From contig CM059562.1 of the NCBI GenBank assembly GCA_030386875.1, forward strand, positions 77,744,095 through 77,808,094: a stretch of DNA of 64,000 nt. The letters run 5' to 3'. This stretch comes from Morinoia aosen (taxonomy: Eukaryota > Arthropoda > Malacostraca > Amphipoda > Talitridae). Made by a program: the position numbers and the translations under genes. Position 1 is the stretch's first letter, and each line of letters opens with the position of its first letter. Below, piece after piece: positions 45,943 to 56,105 of this stretch. Below the pieces are notes generated by a model, which had not been told where the DNA came from, did not search any database, and saw only the letters and a program-made list of their open reading frames with translations.

Positions 45943-46134
45943 TTATTGTACTTGTTCCCAAGATTTATGCCATGAGTCCTTGTGACGATCATGTAGAAGG
46001 GCCACTAACGTTTTTCGTCTGGTGGTGAGGATGTCGATCATTCGTCTTGTCTGCCGCTCGAACGCCAGCTGTACATCCGTCACGTCAGGGTGGTCACTTG
46101 CTTGCGATCCGGGCTTAACACTTTTGCGTTGTTG
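45943..46134 (-). CDS. Unidentified coding-like frame without an upstream ATG
   Basis: The minus strand is open from just after a TAG at 46,135-46,137 to a TAA at 45,943-45,945 (63 codons). The peptide has balanced, protein-like composition rich in charged residues: HPDVTDVQLAFERQ early, RRMIDILTTRRKTLVALLHD in the middle, and SWHKSWEQ before the stop. GC content is higher than the flanks. The only ATG is internal (46,039-46,041), which would leave 32 residues, so a 3' exon or a gene or transposon fragment is more likely than a complete gene. The segment from AFERQ to LLHD could form an amphipathic helix. I do not recognise the family. It is divergent to the plus frame at 46,289. Confidence 0.4.
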   Translation of the reverse strand, partial: QQRKSVKPGSQASDHPDVTDVQLAFERQTRRMIDILTTRRKTLVALLHDRHKDSWHKSWEQVQ

Positions 46135-46288
46135 CTACGGTTGGTTAAGTTAGGTTGTAAGCAGCAGAGTTGATAAATCGGCTTTACTGCTCGAATACAC
46201 TTCTATCTGTTCATAGAATTGTGGAAAATTTAATATCACGATTTTACTTAACCTTGTGTGGTTAAACCTATTCGAAATAATTAGTGGA

Positions 46289-46558
46289 ATGATTGGAATG
46301 CTGTTCATTTATACCGGAACGTATATGAGAAATTTACCCTGCGGTACATATGTCTACCAATACGTAGTCAACGTGTTGGATCTTTACGACGCTCCTGGAG
46401 CTGACGCTGAAGCTGGAAACTTAGGTACCAAACTAGTTTGTACAAAATTTACCAAGAGAGACAATAAAAAATGTGCGGCTGCTCTTGATAAACTTTTCAA
46501 AAGCCGTTGCAGAAATTTATCGCAATTTAAGAGAATTCTTAAAATATGTTATGATTAA
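46289..46558 (+). CDS. Unidentified small cysteine-containing protein or last exon
   Basis: The first ATG in the frame is at 46,289, giving 89 residues; the frame itself is open from 46,256. The N-terminus, MIGMLFIYTGTY, is mildly hydrophobic but short for a signal peptide. The body looks coding: LYDAPGADAEAG, a lysine-rich stretch CTKFTKRDNKKC, then CRNLSQFKRILKICYD at the end. Five cysteines (LPC, VC, KC, RC, IC) and basic residues resemble a small secreted or antimicrobial-type peptide, but no family is recognised. The start could instead come from an upstream exon. A possible ATTAAA poly(A) signal overlaps the stop codon. Confidence 0.35.
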   Translation: MIGMLFIYTGTYMRNLPCGTYVYQYVVNVLDLYDAPGADAEAGNLGTKLVCTKFTKRDNKKCAAALDKLFKSRCRNLSQFKRILKICYD

Positions 46559-46564
46559 AATTTC

Positions 46565-47400
46565 GTATTCCGAGCAGTTTTTAAGCGTTGTCTTGAACGT
46601 CATGAGGGTCTAGAGATCAACTTTGATAACTAAACAAACGAAAATTTCGTCTCACTCTGAAGCCTCCTCAACCACTCAGATCGAAGTTTTGGATGTGAGA
46701 GTGCTTGAACTCAGTGTGAATTCATCAGCTTTCCTTTAACAAGCATTATACGTAGCTCATTTTTATAACATTTTGATCTTATAGAGAGTTATTTTTAAAT
46801 GTTTCGGTATAACTCAAAATGCTTGCACAAAAATTTATAGTTATGTTGTCCCTACACTCTCAAAAGTTATCTCTCTTTCTTACTAATGTCGCTCAGTAGC
46901 AATGAGAACTCTTTCTTTTTCCTAGTTCTCCCTCCGTCGCTCCCCTACACTGAAACATTTCCTCTTCTAACCAATACCGCTGCATAACACTATGAACTTT
47001 TTCTTTTTCTTCTATATCGCTACATTGCATCAAAACTCTCACTCTCCATCAATATTCCTTATGGCATTAAAATATTCTAAATCCTTCAGTTTTGCTTTAT
47101 ATTATTAAGAAATCTCCCTTTCACTCTAACATCGCAACAAAATCTCTCCCGACAGCGTCAATAAATGTCAAGTTCAGCTACTCCTGTATGAATCAGGCGT
47201 GAGTGCCGCTGCAGGTTCACAGGAAGGCTGTGACTGAGTCATGCGTCCCGTGAGAGAGGGAGTCGAGGTGTCGGAGGGCTATGGTAATGTCAAGCGGCCC
47301 TCCTCTGCCGGCCTAACGAGCTGCCGAGCCACGTGCGCACATGCAAAAAAAATTGAAGCTTCCAGGTGTATAAAAAAGGCGATAAAGGTTTCGTAGTTCA
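46565..47400. other. AT-rich stretch with a GC-rich patch
   Basis: T- and C-rich words (CTCTTTCTT, CTCTCCC) recur at about 46,860-47,160. A CpG-rich unique patch at about 47,180-47,345 (CCGTGAGAGAGGG, CACGTGCGCAC) could be regulatory. No gene recognised. Confidence 0.45.
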
Positions 47401-47404
47401 CTGA

Positions 47405-47560
47405 AGAAAGTGCATAAAATAAGGCATAAAATAGCGTTAAATGATTACGTTAGGCATACAATTATTACGTTTAAAAGGCATAAAATGATTACATTTAAAC
47501 GACATAAAATGATTATGTTTAAAAAATATACAATGATTACTTTTGAATAGATAAAAAGAG
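47405..47560 (+). repeat. Degenerate 22-25-bp tandem repeat
   Basis: Units built on GGCATAAAATGATTACGTTT with A-rich linkers recur about six times, from GGCATAAAATAGCG to ATATACAATGATTACTTTT. Small indels shift the period. Confidence 0.75.
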
Positions 47561-48040
47561 CGTGAAAAAAGTTAAATAGTGAATACTGGGCAAATGAATA
47601 GAAAGTATTGGAGAAAAATGAATAGAATGGATGGTAAATAAATTCTAACTTCCATCGTTAGTAACTTTGGAATGAATTAAAATGAGTTCTTAAGTTATAT
47701 TTTTAACTCATGTATTATAATAGTGTCATTTTGAATTTTGCTTCATCGTTAGTCTCATCAAAAATGCAATGTAGAACTCAGCTTTTTAATAGCGCCCTTG
47801 AAACACAAGCCGAAAGACGAAAACACAACTAATTTCTAAGTCATTATAACTCTGATGAATAATGTTTGAATATAGCAAACGTGTTCAAGATAAATTGATG
47901 TATTCCACAGTCATTACCGATTAAATACCGGTTGAGTCTATGTTGTCAACACTAAACAAAGGTCTTCATGACATCAGAGTTTGAAGAAAATTTACATTTT
48001 CAAACTCTACGGGCTTAACAACTAATATTAATTTACTTAT
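47561..48040. other. AT-rich stretch with a small dispersed repeat at the end
   Basis: Ordinary AT-rich sequence. At 48,003-48,040 it matches the 58-bp duplicated segment at 43,943-44,040. Confidence 0.5.
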
Positions 48041-48048
48041 TAACTCAT

Positions 48049-48195
48049 TGATTTACATCACTTCGTCTACTGATGATCACTCTAGTTTCAAGTTGGCCGA
48101 GGCTTTCAATTCAGAGATTATATTTAATTTTTATTGTTTTTTACTATTTGGATTAAATACTGTCATAGGTGAGACATTTGGAGGGATCCGTAAAA
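48049..48195 (+). repeat. Duplicated segment, copy 1 (partner at 50,126)
   Basis: This segment aligns with 50,126-50,262. TCACTCTAGTTTCAAGTTGG matches TCACTCTGGTTTCAAGTTGG, and further shared words are CAATTCAG, GGATTAAAT, TGTCATA/AGTCATA and CATTTGGAG(G/T)GATCC. One frame reads SFKLAEAFNS here and GFKLADAINS in the partner, with conservative changes, hinting at duplicated coding sequence. That frame ends in a stop in the partner after LQHLE. Confidence 0.72.
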
Positions 48196-50020
48196 GTCAC
48201 AAACAGCATTTCATGTGCTTATCCTTTCAGTGTCATGTGTCATTAATTCATATTTATTACATGTCCGTGAACTTCTGAAGCATGTTTTTTATTTTATTAC
48301 TTGACTAAAAATGTATACACTATAACTTCACTCCCTTGCTGATAGGCTGAGGTTTTTTATCGAGATTAATTTTACTTCCTTCCAGCGTTACGGGTGATAG
48401 AGTCAAAAATTACAAATTCTATGCTTTAAAACGAAAATAAACCCTAGAATACAGAGTTCATACTAATCTAAAGAAACAGAGAACATAAAAAGTGCAGTCA
48501 AAATTGATTAAATTATAGCGTGCCATGTAAAGTTTTGTGAGTTTTAAAAATCGACGACACAAAAGAATTTTTTCAGATAGATTGATAATTTGACGTTCAA
48601 AAATTTCAGTTTTTCACCCCTGCATGAAATGAAACTTCAAAATTATGGTCCAGTCAAGAATAATTTTTCACCTTTTTTTAGCATAGCCTACTGTATTTTA
48701 AATTTCCCTTTCCTGTAAGCAATACTCGCAAGGCGGCGAATTTTTAAAGATGTCTTTTCGAAAATTAAGAAAATGTTTCAAATTGACCAGAGAACAAAAT
48801 TTCAGAGAGGAGATACTGCTTTCAGAATAACGAAGCAGTATATGTATACGACGTATTACTTATGTTTGCAATGAATATTTCTTACAAGAGTAAAAAAAAT
48901 TTTTTCTCCTCATTACGACACGGCACTCTGCAGTCCCAGCAGCTGAACTTTCCTCAAACAGTACAAAGTTTCTCCTCCGAAAACACGATGTCATCTGTGA
49001 GTGTATTCTCCTTGAACTTGTTGAGAAAAACCGCTGTATTGCGTGGGAAAAAGCTACGTTTTTGCTTTCGGAGGTCTGCGTGCTGACGCATTTCTTTCTC
49101 AAACGGGGGCAAGTTCAAGTCTTTTTTGGATTTCTCATGGGTTTTAGCTACGTTCATTTCTGTAGCTAACTCTGGCATTGTCTTTTTTTTGTTTTGTTTG
49201 ACCATTGTTTTTACGGCTTTGATAATTTTTTGGGTACAAGAAGTTCGAGGAAAACCACTTCAAGAATAATTTTTGGTATTTCAGATTGGCTGAACTTGAA
49301 AATATCCAATCAACTCCACGATTTCTGGTTTCATCAGCTCGAAACGCTCGAAATAGCTTAAATGTAGCTGGACTGTCTAAACTTATGTCTCTAATATGTT
49401 AAATACTAATAAATTACCTGAAACAATATTAAATAACTCCCGTAATTATAAATTTACCCACAAAGTAGCTGAATAGAGATCAGGATTTACAAAATATTGT
49501 AATTTAAGTAGAAAAGTAATTATAGAGTATTATCTGTCCACTCTATGCGCAAGTATTGTGAGGAAACTTTTCGCTTCTAGCTTAAGTTCTGCCGTGGAAC
49601 AAGTAACTTGCTGATAAAAATTTACTGAAAGTTTCTAACATTGCGCTAAGAAGTATTCTTTTTTTAAGAAGTTTTGCTGATCATAAACATGAGTTTTGAC
49701 CAGAAGGCATACATTTCGGGGAACAATGAGGTAGTATGAGACTTACACACATTTGCGCAAAGCCTACATCAATGTTTCTACACTCCACAAACATTTTTTC
49801 CTCAATAATCAGTGCCCTCGCCAACTTCCAGCACATTTCGATCCACGGCTGTTGCCCTCGGCCAAATGGACCCTCGAGTGAGGACTTTCGGAAATATTAA
49901 TGTATCATTAAAACCCTCGTCACAATTATTCCACTGTACACTGGGAAACTTAATATTAAAATTAATCATTTGTGGATAACTTAGGGCAAAATCAACCCTC
50001 GAATTTCAGCATTCGGCAAA
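48196..50020. other. AT-rich stretch, no gene recognised
   Basis: Short overlapping frames at 48,860-49,205 on both strands have no domain. No array seen. A GC-richer patch of about 60 bp sits near 49,820-49,880. Confidence 0.5.
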
Positions 50021-50025
50021 ATTAA

Positions 50026-50583
50026 CCTTCTGTTGACAACCCACTACAAAACTTCAAAATTATTTATCACTACAAGCCGCACATCCGCGCCAATTTTAAT
50101 GTTACAGTACTACCAAATTCTGGTGTTCTTCATTTACTACGAATGGTCACTCTGGTTTCAAGTTGGCCGATGCTATCAATTCAGTACTTAAATATAATTT
50201 CTCTGGCTTGTTTGCAATTGGGATTAAATGCAGTCATAATTTGCAACATTTGGAGTGATCCATTCATGCTCGGTAGACCTCCTGTCCAGAACGAACCGAT
50301 ATTTCAGCACTTGAGTCGTGAATTTACCAGTTGCCGTGCGATGACTCTCACTATGCTGAGGCAAAAGAGCAATACAGTATGTAAATCCATCGATTTAAGC
50401 AGGAAGAATATAGAAATAGTTTGGCTTTTCAAATATTATTCGAACGCTCAGAAAAACACTAGCAGTTTGGGCAGAAAGATAAAGCACAAACAATTCGTTA
50501 TTTCAAATATAATCAACACAGTGGACAATTACACTGGCATTTGGCTGAAAGAAATTAACGATATATTAGGATCAATTACATGA
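50026..50583 (+). CDS. Unidentified frame, 185 codons; ATG at 50,143 gives 146
   Basis: The plus strand is open from just after a TAA at 50,023-50,025 to a TGA at 50,581-50,583, unusually long for this AT-rich region. The first in-frame ATG is at 50,143. The C-terminal two thirds (from about 50,320) reads like protein: MLRQKSNTVCKSIDLSRKN and FKYYSNAQKNTSSLGRKIKH, ending NYTGIWLKEINDILGSIT. A possible acceptor (GATATTTCAG) ends at about 50,310, so a 3' exon starting there is conceivable. The 5' part overlaps the duplicated segment, where the frame conserved between the copies is a different one. No family recognised. Confidence 0.28.
   Translation, partial: PSVDNPLQNFKIIYHYKPHIRANFNVTVLPNSGVLHLLRMVTLVSSWPMLSIQYLNIISLACLQLGLNAVIICNIWSDPFMLGRPPVQNEPIFQHLSREFTSCRAMTLTMLRQKSNTVCKSIDLSRKNIEIVWLFKYYSNAQKNTSSLGRKIKHKQFVISNIINTVDNYTGIWLKEINDILGSIT
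50126..50262 (+). repeat. Duplicated segment, copy 2 (partner at 48,049)
   Basis: Similar to 48,049-48,195, with both copies in the same orientation about 2.08 kb apart. Similarity fades after CATTTGGAG(G/T)GATCC. Both copies are followed within about 60 bp by a TTTCAG that could serve as a splice acceptor, which would fit a duplicated exon-intron unit. This is inference. Confidence 0.7.
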
Positions 50584-51135
50584 AAAACCATGACTTGAGC
50601 TTCTTTAGGTATTTCTCATGCAGTATGCTAATACAATGAATACTTAATAGAAGAATAAAAACAATGAATTGCGCTAATATCACTAGCATCACATTCATGG
50701 CAGTGCACGCTACATTTAGATAAGGGATCGTGACTGGAAAACTATTACCGATGCTTTCCAAACAGGGTATTTTACTTACAATTAAAATTTATAGAAGAGG
50801 ATTCAGAATTACAAACCATGCTTCTTTTAGCTAATAGATTTGACTATGCGAATTAATGGACAGATCACAATTATTCATTCTACGTTCACTACAATAATTC
50901 CAAAATAGTAAAACAAAATCCTCTTCTTGGCGGAGCGGGAAACCAAGGTTACCATAAGTTAACTGTGCTCATTTTTCAAGAACTTTTGACGAGAAACTTT
51001 TAGCTTCTGTTTTAATGCGAATTAACAATAGTCGTTTAGTAAACTATACTTTATTTTAATGAGTGTGAGTTAACTGAATGTGTGGTAAAGCCAGCAAACG
51101 CTATTTTTGCTATGCAAACACGATCAATTGAATGC
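50584..51135. other. AT-rich stretch, no gene recognised
   Basis: The minus frame at 50,576-50,761 is hydrophobic and short; no gene is assigned. Confidence 0.5.
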
Positions 51136-51144
51136 GCTCGCAAT

Positions 51145-51482
51145 TTATTTGAACAAGCATCTATTAAGCATCATTATTTGAACAAGCATCTATTGAGCAT
51201 TTTTATTTGAACAAGCATCTGTTAAGCATCGTTATTTGAACAAGCGTCTATTGAGCATTTTCATTTGAACTAGCATCTGTTAAGCATTTTCATTTGAACA
51301 AGCATCTATTAAGCATTTTTGTTTGAACAAGCATCTATTAAGCATTTTTGTTTGAACAAGCATCTATTGAGCATTTTTATTTGAACAAGCATCTGTTAAG
51401 CATCATTATTTGAACAAGCATCTATTGAGCATTTTTATTTGAACAAGCATCTATTAAGCATCATTATTTAAACAAGCATCTT
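51145..51482 (+). repeat. 29-bp minisatellite, about 11-12 units
   Basis: Units combine ATTTGAACAAGCATCTATT with (A/G)AGCATCATT or GAGCATTTTT. Variation is limited to a few positions, so it is fairly young. It starts and stops sharply. Confidence 0.93.
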
Positions 51483-52130
51483 CATATAAAGCAGGCGGTA
51501 AATATGTTCCCAAGATGATTTGATATTCAATGAGAATTCACAAACTTTGCTCGAATGCTCATTGTACTCATCGCAGATTAACGTTTGTTTGCGTGGGCTC
51601 TTAGAGAATACCGTCTTCTGAATGTAGGCTAAGCCATACAGGACCGCGCTGTGACCGGCGCATGCGCGTCAGAGTGAGGTACCTCGAGAGGCAAACTTAA
51701 ATGATATATAAACCTAAATTTAGAGACACAATCCCTCCAAGAGTTTACGACAGTGCAAGGTCATTAATATCCGAATGTTCATAACTCAAGCTGATTCCTT
51801 AAATATGATTTCTTTAAAATGAATAGCGTCAGTATTTGTATCAAAATATTTACAGCCTTACTATCTAAATTCTAAAACTGAAACTAAAATCCTACGTTGT
51901 GCAAAAAACCAAGCCAGATTAAAAATATGATATTTCAAAAAAAGTTACTTTAACAATATTTCTTAAAGTTCGTTGTGCTTTAATTTCCTTTAGTTATGTA
52001 ACCTTATTCCACTGTTGACGATAGATTCGTTGAAAGTTCACACGTATTCAGATTGTTATATTTTACCATACTCGTGGAAAAAATTATTAGACATATTAGA
52101 CACCAAAATAACTCTTCATTGTTTGATAAT
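51483..52130. other. Unique stretch, no gene recognised
   Basis: A CpG-rich patch at about 51,590-51,695 (GCGCATGCGCGTC) lies between AT-rich parts. No recognised frame. Confidence 0.5.
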
Positions 52131-52134
52131 TGTT

Positions 52135-52470
52135 ATCACTGATGCATTACTCAACGCCCACCGAAAACCAACGCGTAAAACAACCGAGACCCTTGGCTTA
52201 GCCCTGTCCTGAGCAATAGGATCATGGCCCTGAAATGCAATCGAACGCTCTCTTGGTCGTAATCGAGTTCCGAAGCATCATTCGCTGAAGGACGGCGCCG
52301 GGGATGCAAAGCAATACTTGAGGTGGGGATGGAGCATGCGCAACCAACGTCCACCCCCCTCCACCTCACATCGTTAACTGGCATTCATCCATCAAGGCGC
52401 CGCGTTCCAATGGGAGCAAACCCCTGCCGTGCGGACGAGGGCGCTTGTAGAGGTAATCATTTTTTAGCAT
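52135..52470. other. GC-richer island, function unknown
   Basis: Both strands are open (minus 52,151-52,384; plus 52,323-52,514) and CpG is frequent, but no domain is recognised. Candidate regulatory element or lost exon. Confidence 0.25.
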
Positions 52471-53800
52471 TTTTCCTGCGTAAGAAATCGAAGAGGAATG
52501 AGGCGGAAAAGTAACGATAATCGATGGTGACCCCACCGGCCTACTGGGTTCGTTAAGACCAGTTCCTGAGATTAATTCATTCTCCGAAAGTTGTCATTCC
52601 ATTTGGAATTCTTTCTCGTCAGTAATGAAGTGCTTGCGACGTCCAAATGAGTTCTGCAAGAGGAAGATGTAGTTCTTACCGCAGCTCGTCTTCTGTCTCA
52701 CGCCGAAAGGCATCTTCACTTGCAATTTTCAGCGGACTTCAAAATGAGATTTCGGAGAAAACTTTACTGCTGAATCAACTGAATGCAAACTTGGGAGCTG
52801 TTCAGTTCTCTGCATTGCAACATTCTTTCTATTTTTCACGAGCAACAAAAGAATGAACCTCCTTTTCAAAGATTTCATTAACGGTAATGGCTTTTCAATG
52901 TTTTAATTTTGAAACAAAACCACGGCGTCATTTTGCTCTCGCCTAGATATTTTTCCTTCAAAAACGATGGCTCTGCGCATTTTTTTCTAGTGACGATTTT
53001 TTTTATCAAACCTACTACGAGTCAGCATTGTACTTACAGATGAATTTTACAGCTCGTCACTTTTCTCAACACACGCCCACGTGTCTGAGCGGAAATGTTC
53101 GAAAAGTTAGCTTCAAATTACTGAGCAGTCCTTTGTTTATTTTGCAAACGTGATCATTTGTGTCAGCTCTCTGTACTCCAGCATCGTTGATTATGGTGCC
53201 ATCGTGGCTCGCATGAGCCAATAGTGTACGCTTTGTTCTCAAAAGCATATTTTTCAGCATCTTATATGGTCTCGCAACTATATTTTTTAGTTTTCACGAA
53301 CTAAGAGGAATTAAAAAAGGGAAAACTATAAAGAAGAGAAATACACTCTCTGCTCTTTTGCTCTGCTTTCAATCCTTCTACCATAGACAGAATATTATAT
53401 TTCCTTTAACGGTGACATCTACTCTACTACAAACCTTCATACCAAACATTTTTACAACAGTTATGTTTTTGTAAAACTCAATCTATTGCATCCCATTTCA
53501 TGTAAAACCTTCATTTAAAATATTCTGCTTCATCTTTTTCTTTGTGTTACTGCTGTGAGTACGCAATCTTCACCACTCACGCAACAGATCTCCTACAAAC
53601 CAAATCTCTTCTATTTAAAACCATATTTATTCTCTCCTCGTACCGCTGCAAAGTAAAGCGTGAGCTACAAATCTTCAAAGTTGAAGTTCACTTCCACAAT
53701 CTCGACCATAACTTCACCCACAATACACTTGTTGCATCAACACCGTTGTTATTAAGGTCTTCACTGTCACAATCGCTTACTACGTAGTTTTGCAGCTTTT
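52471..53800. other. Mostly AT-rich, no gene recognised
   Basis: The plus frame at 52,647-52,856 (serine/arginine-rich N-terminus) and minus frame at 53,066-53,260 were read and show no recognisable domain or good splice sites. From about 53,340 the sequence is pyrimidine-rich. Confidence 0.5.
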
Positions 53801-53804
53801 TGAA

Positions 53805-53868
53805 GTAGGAAAGAGAGAGAGAGCGACATGCGTTTTTTAAGAGAGAGTGAGAGAGTGATGGAGGGCTG
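53805..53868 (+). repeat. GA-rich simple repeat
   Basis: Two short (GA)n runs separated by a GCGACATGCG linker. Impure microsatellite just upstream of the cluster of minisatellites. Confidence 0.75.
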
Positions 53869-53924
53869 GACTAACTCAGGAAAGAGTTCCCCCAATAACC
53901 TCGTCGTCTCGTCGTGTTGAATCG

Positions 53925-54052
53925 TAGATGAGTAGTTATTAAGTTTTAGATGACTCGTGCATGAGTCGTGTATGAGTCGTAGATAAGCCGCAAATGAGCC
54001 GCAAATGAGTCCTTGATGAGTCCTGAAGGAGTCCTGACGAGTCTCAGACGGA
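53925..54052 (+). repeat. Short-unit array (ATGAGTCGT type, about 12 bp)
   Basis: ATGAGTCGT, ATGAGCCGC and ATGAGTCC words recur about every 11-13 bases across about 125 bp, then change to GGAGTCCTGACGAGTC. It leads the cluster of arrays at 53.9-56.1 kb. Confidence 0.75.
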
Positions 54053-54111
54053 GCACTCGTCTACACCCGCACGACCGCACCTCGGCCCGAGAGCAGCTTC
54101 GCTTCCCACGG

Positions 54112-54652
54112 TTTATTTTGCGTCACGCTTTATTTTGTTTTGTACCTCACTTTATTTTCTGTCAAAATTTGTTCTGTACCTCACTTTATTTTGTTTCGAG
54201 ATTTATTTAGTGTCGAGATTTATTTTGTGTCGAGATTTATTTAGTGTCGAGATTTATTTAGTGTCGAGATTTATTTTGTGTCGATATTTATTTTGTACCT
54301 CCTTTTATTTTGTATCGAGATTTACTTTGTGCCGAGATCTATTTTGTACCTCCCTTTATTTTGTTTCGAGATTTATTTTGTGTCGAGATTTATTTTGTAC
54401 CTCCCTTTATTTTGTATCGAGATTTACTTTGTGCCGAGATCTATTTTGAGTCATGACTTATTTTATTTTGTACTTCACTTTATTTTCTGTCAAGATTTGT
54501 TCTGTAGCTCACTTTATTTTGTATCGAGATTTATTTTGTGTCGGGATTTGTTTTGTGTCACGTTCATTTCCTCCGAGATTTGTTTTGTGAAGATTTATTT
54601 CGCATCACGATTTTTTGGTATTGAGATTTATTCTGTGTAGAAATATTTTTGC
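54112..54652 (+). repeat. 17-bp minisatellite
   Basis: Unit GAGATTTATTTTGTGTC alternates irregularly with TACCTC(C/A)CTTTATTTTGT-type units of similar length. Three units make 51 bp, so three plus frames carry overlapping openings (54,013-54,210; 54,135-54,449; 54,278-54,640) encoding F/Y/L-rich repeats. These are by-products. Confidence 0.9.
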
Positions 54653-54769
54653 ATACTGTACGGTGTAATAATGCTTTATTTGTGTCTGTATTTCCTGCTG
54701 CTATATTATTCGCTTGAGCTGCATAGTGTGTGCTGACCTATGATGCATACACCAGACTCTCGTCATCCC

Positions 54770-55057
54770 AGTGTCACCCCACCGTCACCCCACCCTCATC
54801 CCACCCTCACTCCACCCTCACTCCACCCTCATCCCACCCTCAACCCCCCCTCAGCCCACCCTCACCCCACCCTCACCCCACCCTCACCCCACCCTCACCC
54901 CATTCTCACCCCACCCTCATCCCACCCTCACCCCACCCTCACCCCACCCTCACTCCACCTTCACCCCACCATCACTCCACCCTCATTCCACCCTCACCCC
55001 ACCCTCACCCCACCCTCACCCCACCCTCACCCCACCCTCACCCCACCCTCACCCCGC
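54770..55057 (+). repeat. C-rich 11-bp minisatellite, about 26 units
   Basis: Unit CCCACCCTCAC with few variants. It is strand-asymmetric: the plus strand has almost no G, and the minus strand has regularly spaced GGG and GGGG tracts able to form G-quadruplexes. Because 33 bp is three units, all three plus frames are open (54,730-55,107; 54,740-55,111; 54,771-55,205), encoding P/H/S/T repeats. Low-complexity by-products, not genes. Confidence 0.94.
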
Positions 55058-55186
55058 CGGTGCCACGAGGGTCGGAGTGCCGACGTGGCGATCGATGCTC
55101 AGAATGACTGATGTTCTGCGAGCGCAGGCATCACTGAGCGCGATGCTCTGCATAACTTCCTGTGTGAGCTGTGTGGACTCTATGTG

Positions 55187-56105
55187 TTGTGTAGAGAGCT
55201 CTTAATGTATGTGTAGAGCTCTTAATGGGAGTGTAGAGCTCTTAATGTGAGTGTAGAGCTCTTAATGTATGTGTAGAGCTCATAATGTGAGTGTAGAGCT
55301 CTTAATGTATGTGTAGAGCTCTTAATGTGAGTGTAGAGCACTTAATGTGAGTGTAGAGCTCTTAATGTGAGTGTAGAGCTCTTAATGTATGTGTAGAGCT
55401 CTTAATGGGAGTTTAGAGCTCTTAATGTGAGTTTAGAGCTCTTAATGTATGTGTAGAGCTCTTAATGTGAGTGTAGAGCTCTTAATGTATGTGTAGAGCT
55501 CTTAATGTGAGTGTAGAGCTCTTAATGTGAGTGTAGAGCTCTTAATGTGAGTGTAGAGCTCTTAATGTGAGTGTAGAGCTCTTAATGTGAGTGTAGAGCT
55601 CTTAATGTATGTGTAGAGCTCTTAATGTGAGTGTAGAGCTCTTAATGTGAGTGTAGAGCTCTTAATGTGAGTGTAGAGCTCTTAATGTGAGTGTAGAGCT
55701 CTTAATGTATGTGTAGAGCTCTTAATGTGAGTGTAGAGCTCTTAATGTGAGTGTAGAGCTCTTAATGTAAGTGTAGAGCTCTTAATGTGAGTGTAGAGCT
55801 CTTAATGTGTGTGTAGTGCTCTTAATGTGTGTGTAGTGCTCTTAATGTGAGTGTAGAGCTCTTAATGTGCATGTAGGGCTTCTAATGTACATGTAGGGCT
55901 CTTAATGTGCATGTAGGGCTCTTAATGTGCGTGTATGGCTCTTCATGTATGGGCTCTTAATATGCATGTAGGGCTTTTAATGTGCATGTCGGATCTTAAT
56001 GTGTGTGTAGGGCTCTTAATGTGAGTATCGGATCTTAATGAGCGTACAGAGCTTTAAATGTGTGAGCAGAAATCCTAATATGCGTATAGGGCTCTTAATG
56101 TGCGT
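55187..56105 (+). repeat. 20-bp minisatellite, about 45 units
   Basis: Unit GTGTAGAGCTCTTAATGTGA, with a common variant ending GTAT. Each unit carries the palindrome AGAGCTCT. Units are very regular to about 55,800, then decay (GTAGTGCTC, CATGTAGGGCTC, GTATCGGATC) to about 56,105. Twenty is not a multiple of three, and TAG/TAA stops fall in all frames. Confidence 0.95.

Noticed and set aside
49720..49750. let-7-like start TGAGGTAGTA
   Set aside because: Only ten bases match the microRNA, and there is no complementary arm to form a precursor hairpin.
54730..55205. Proline/histidine-rich proteins
   Set aside because: Three overlapping frames read the same CCCACCCTCAC array.
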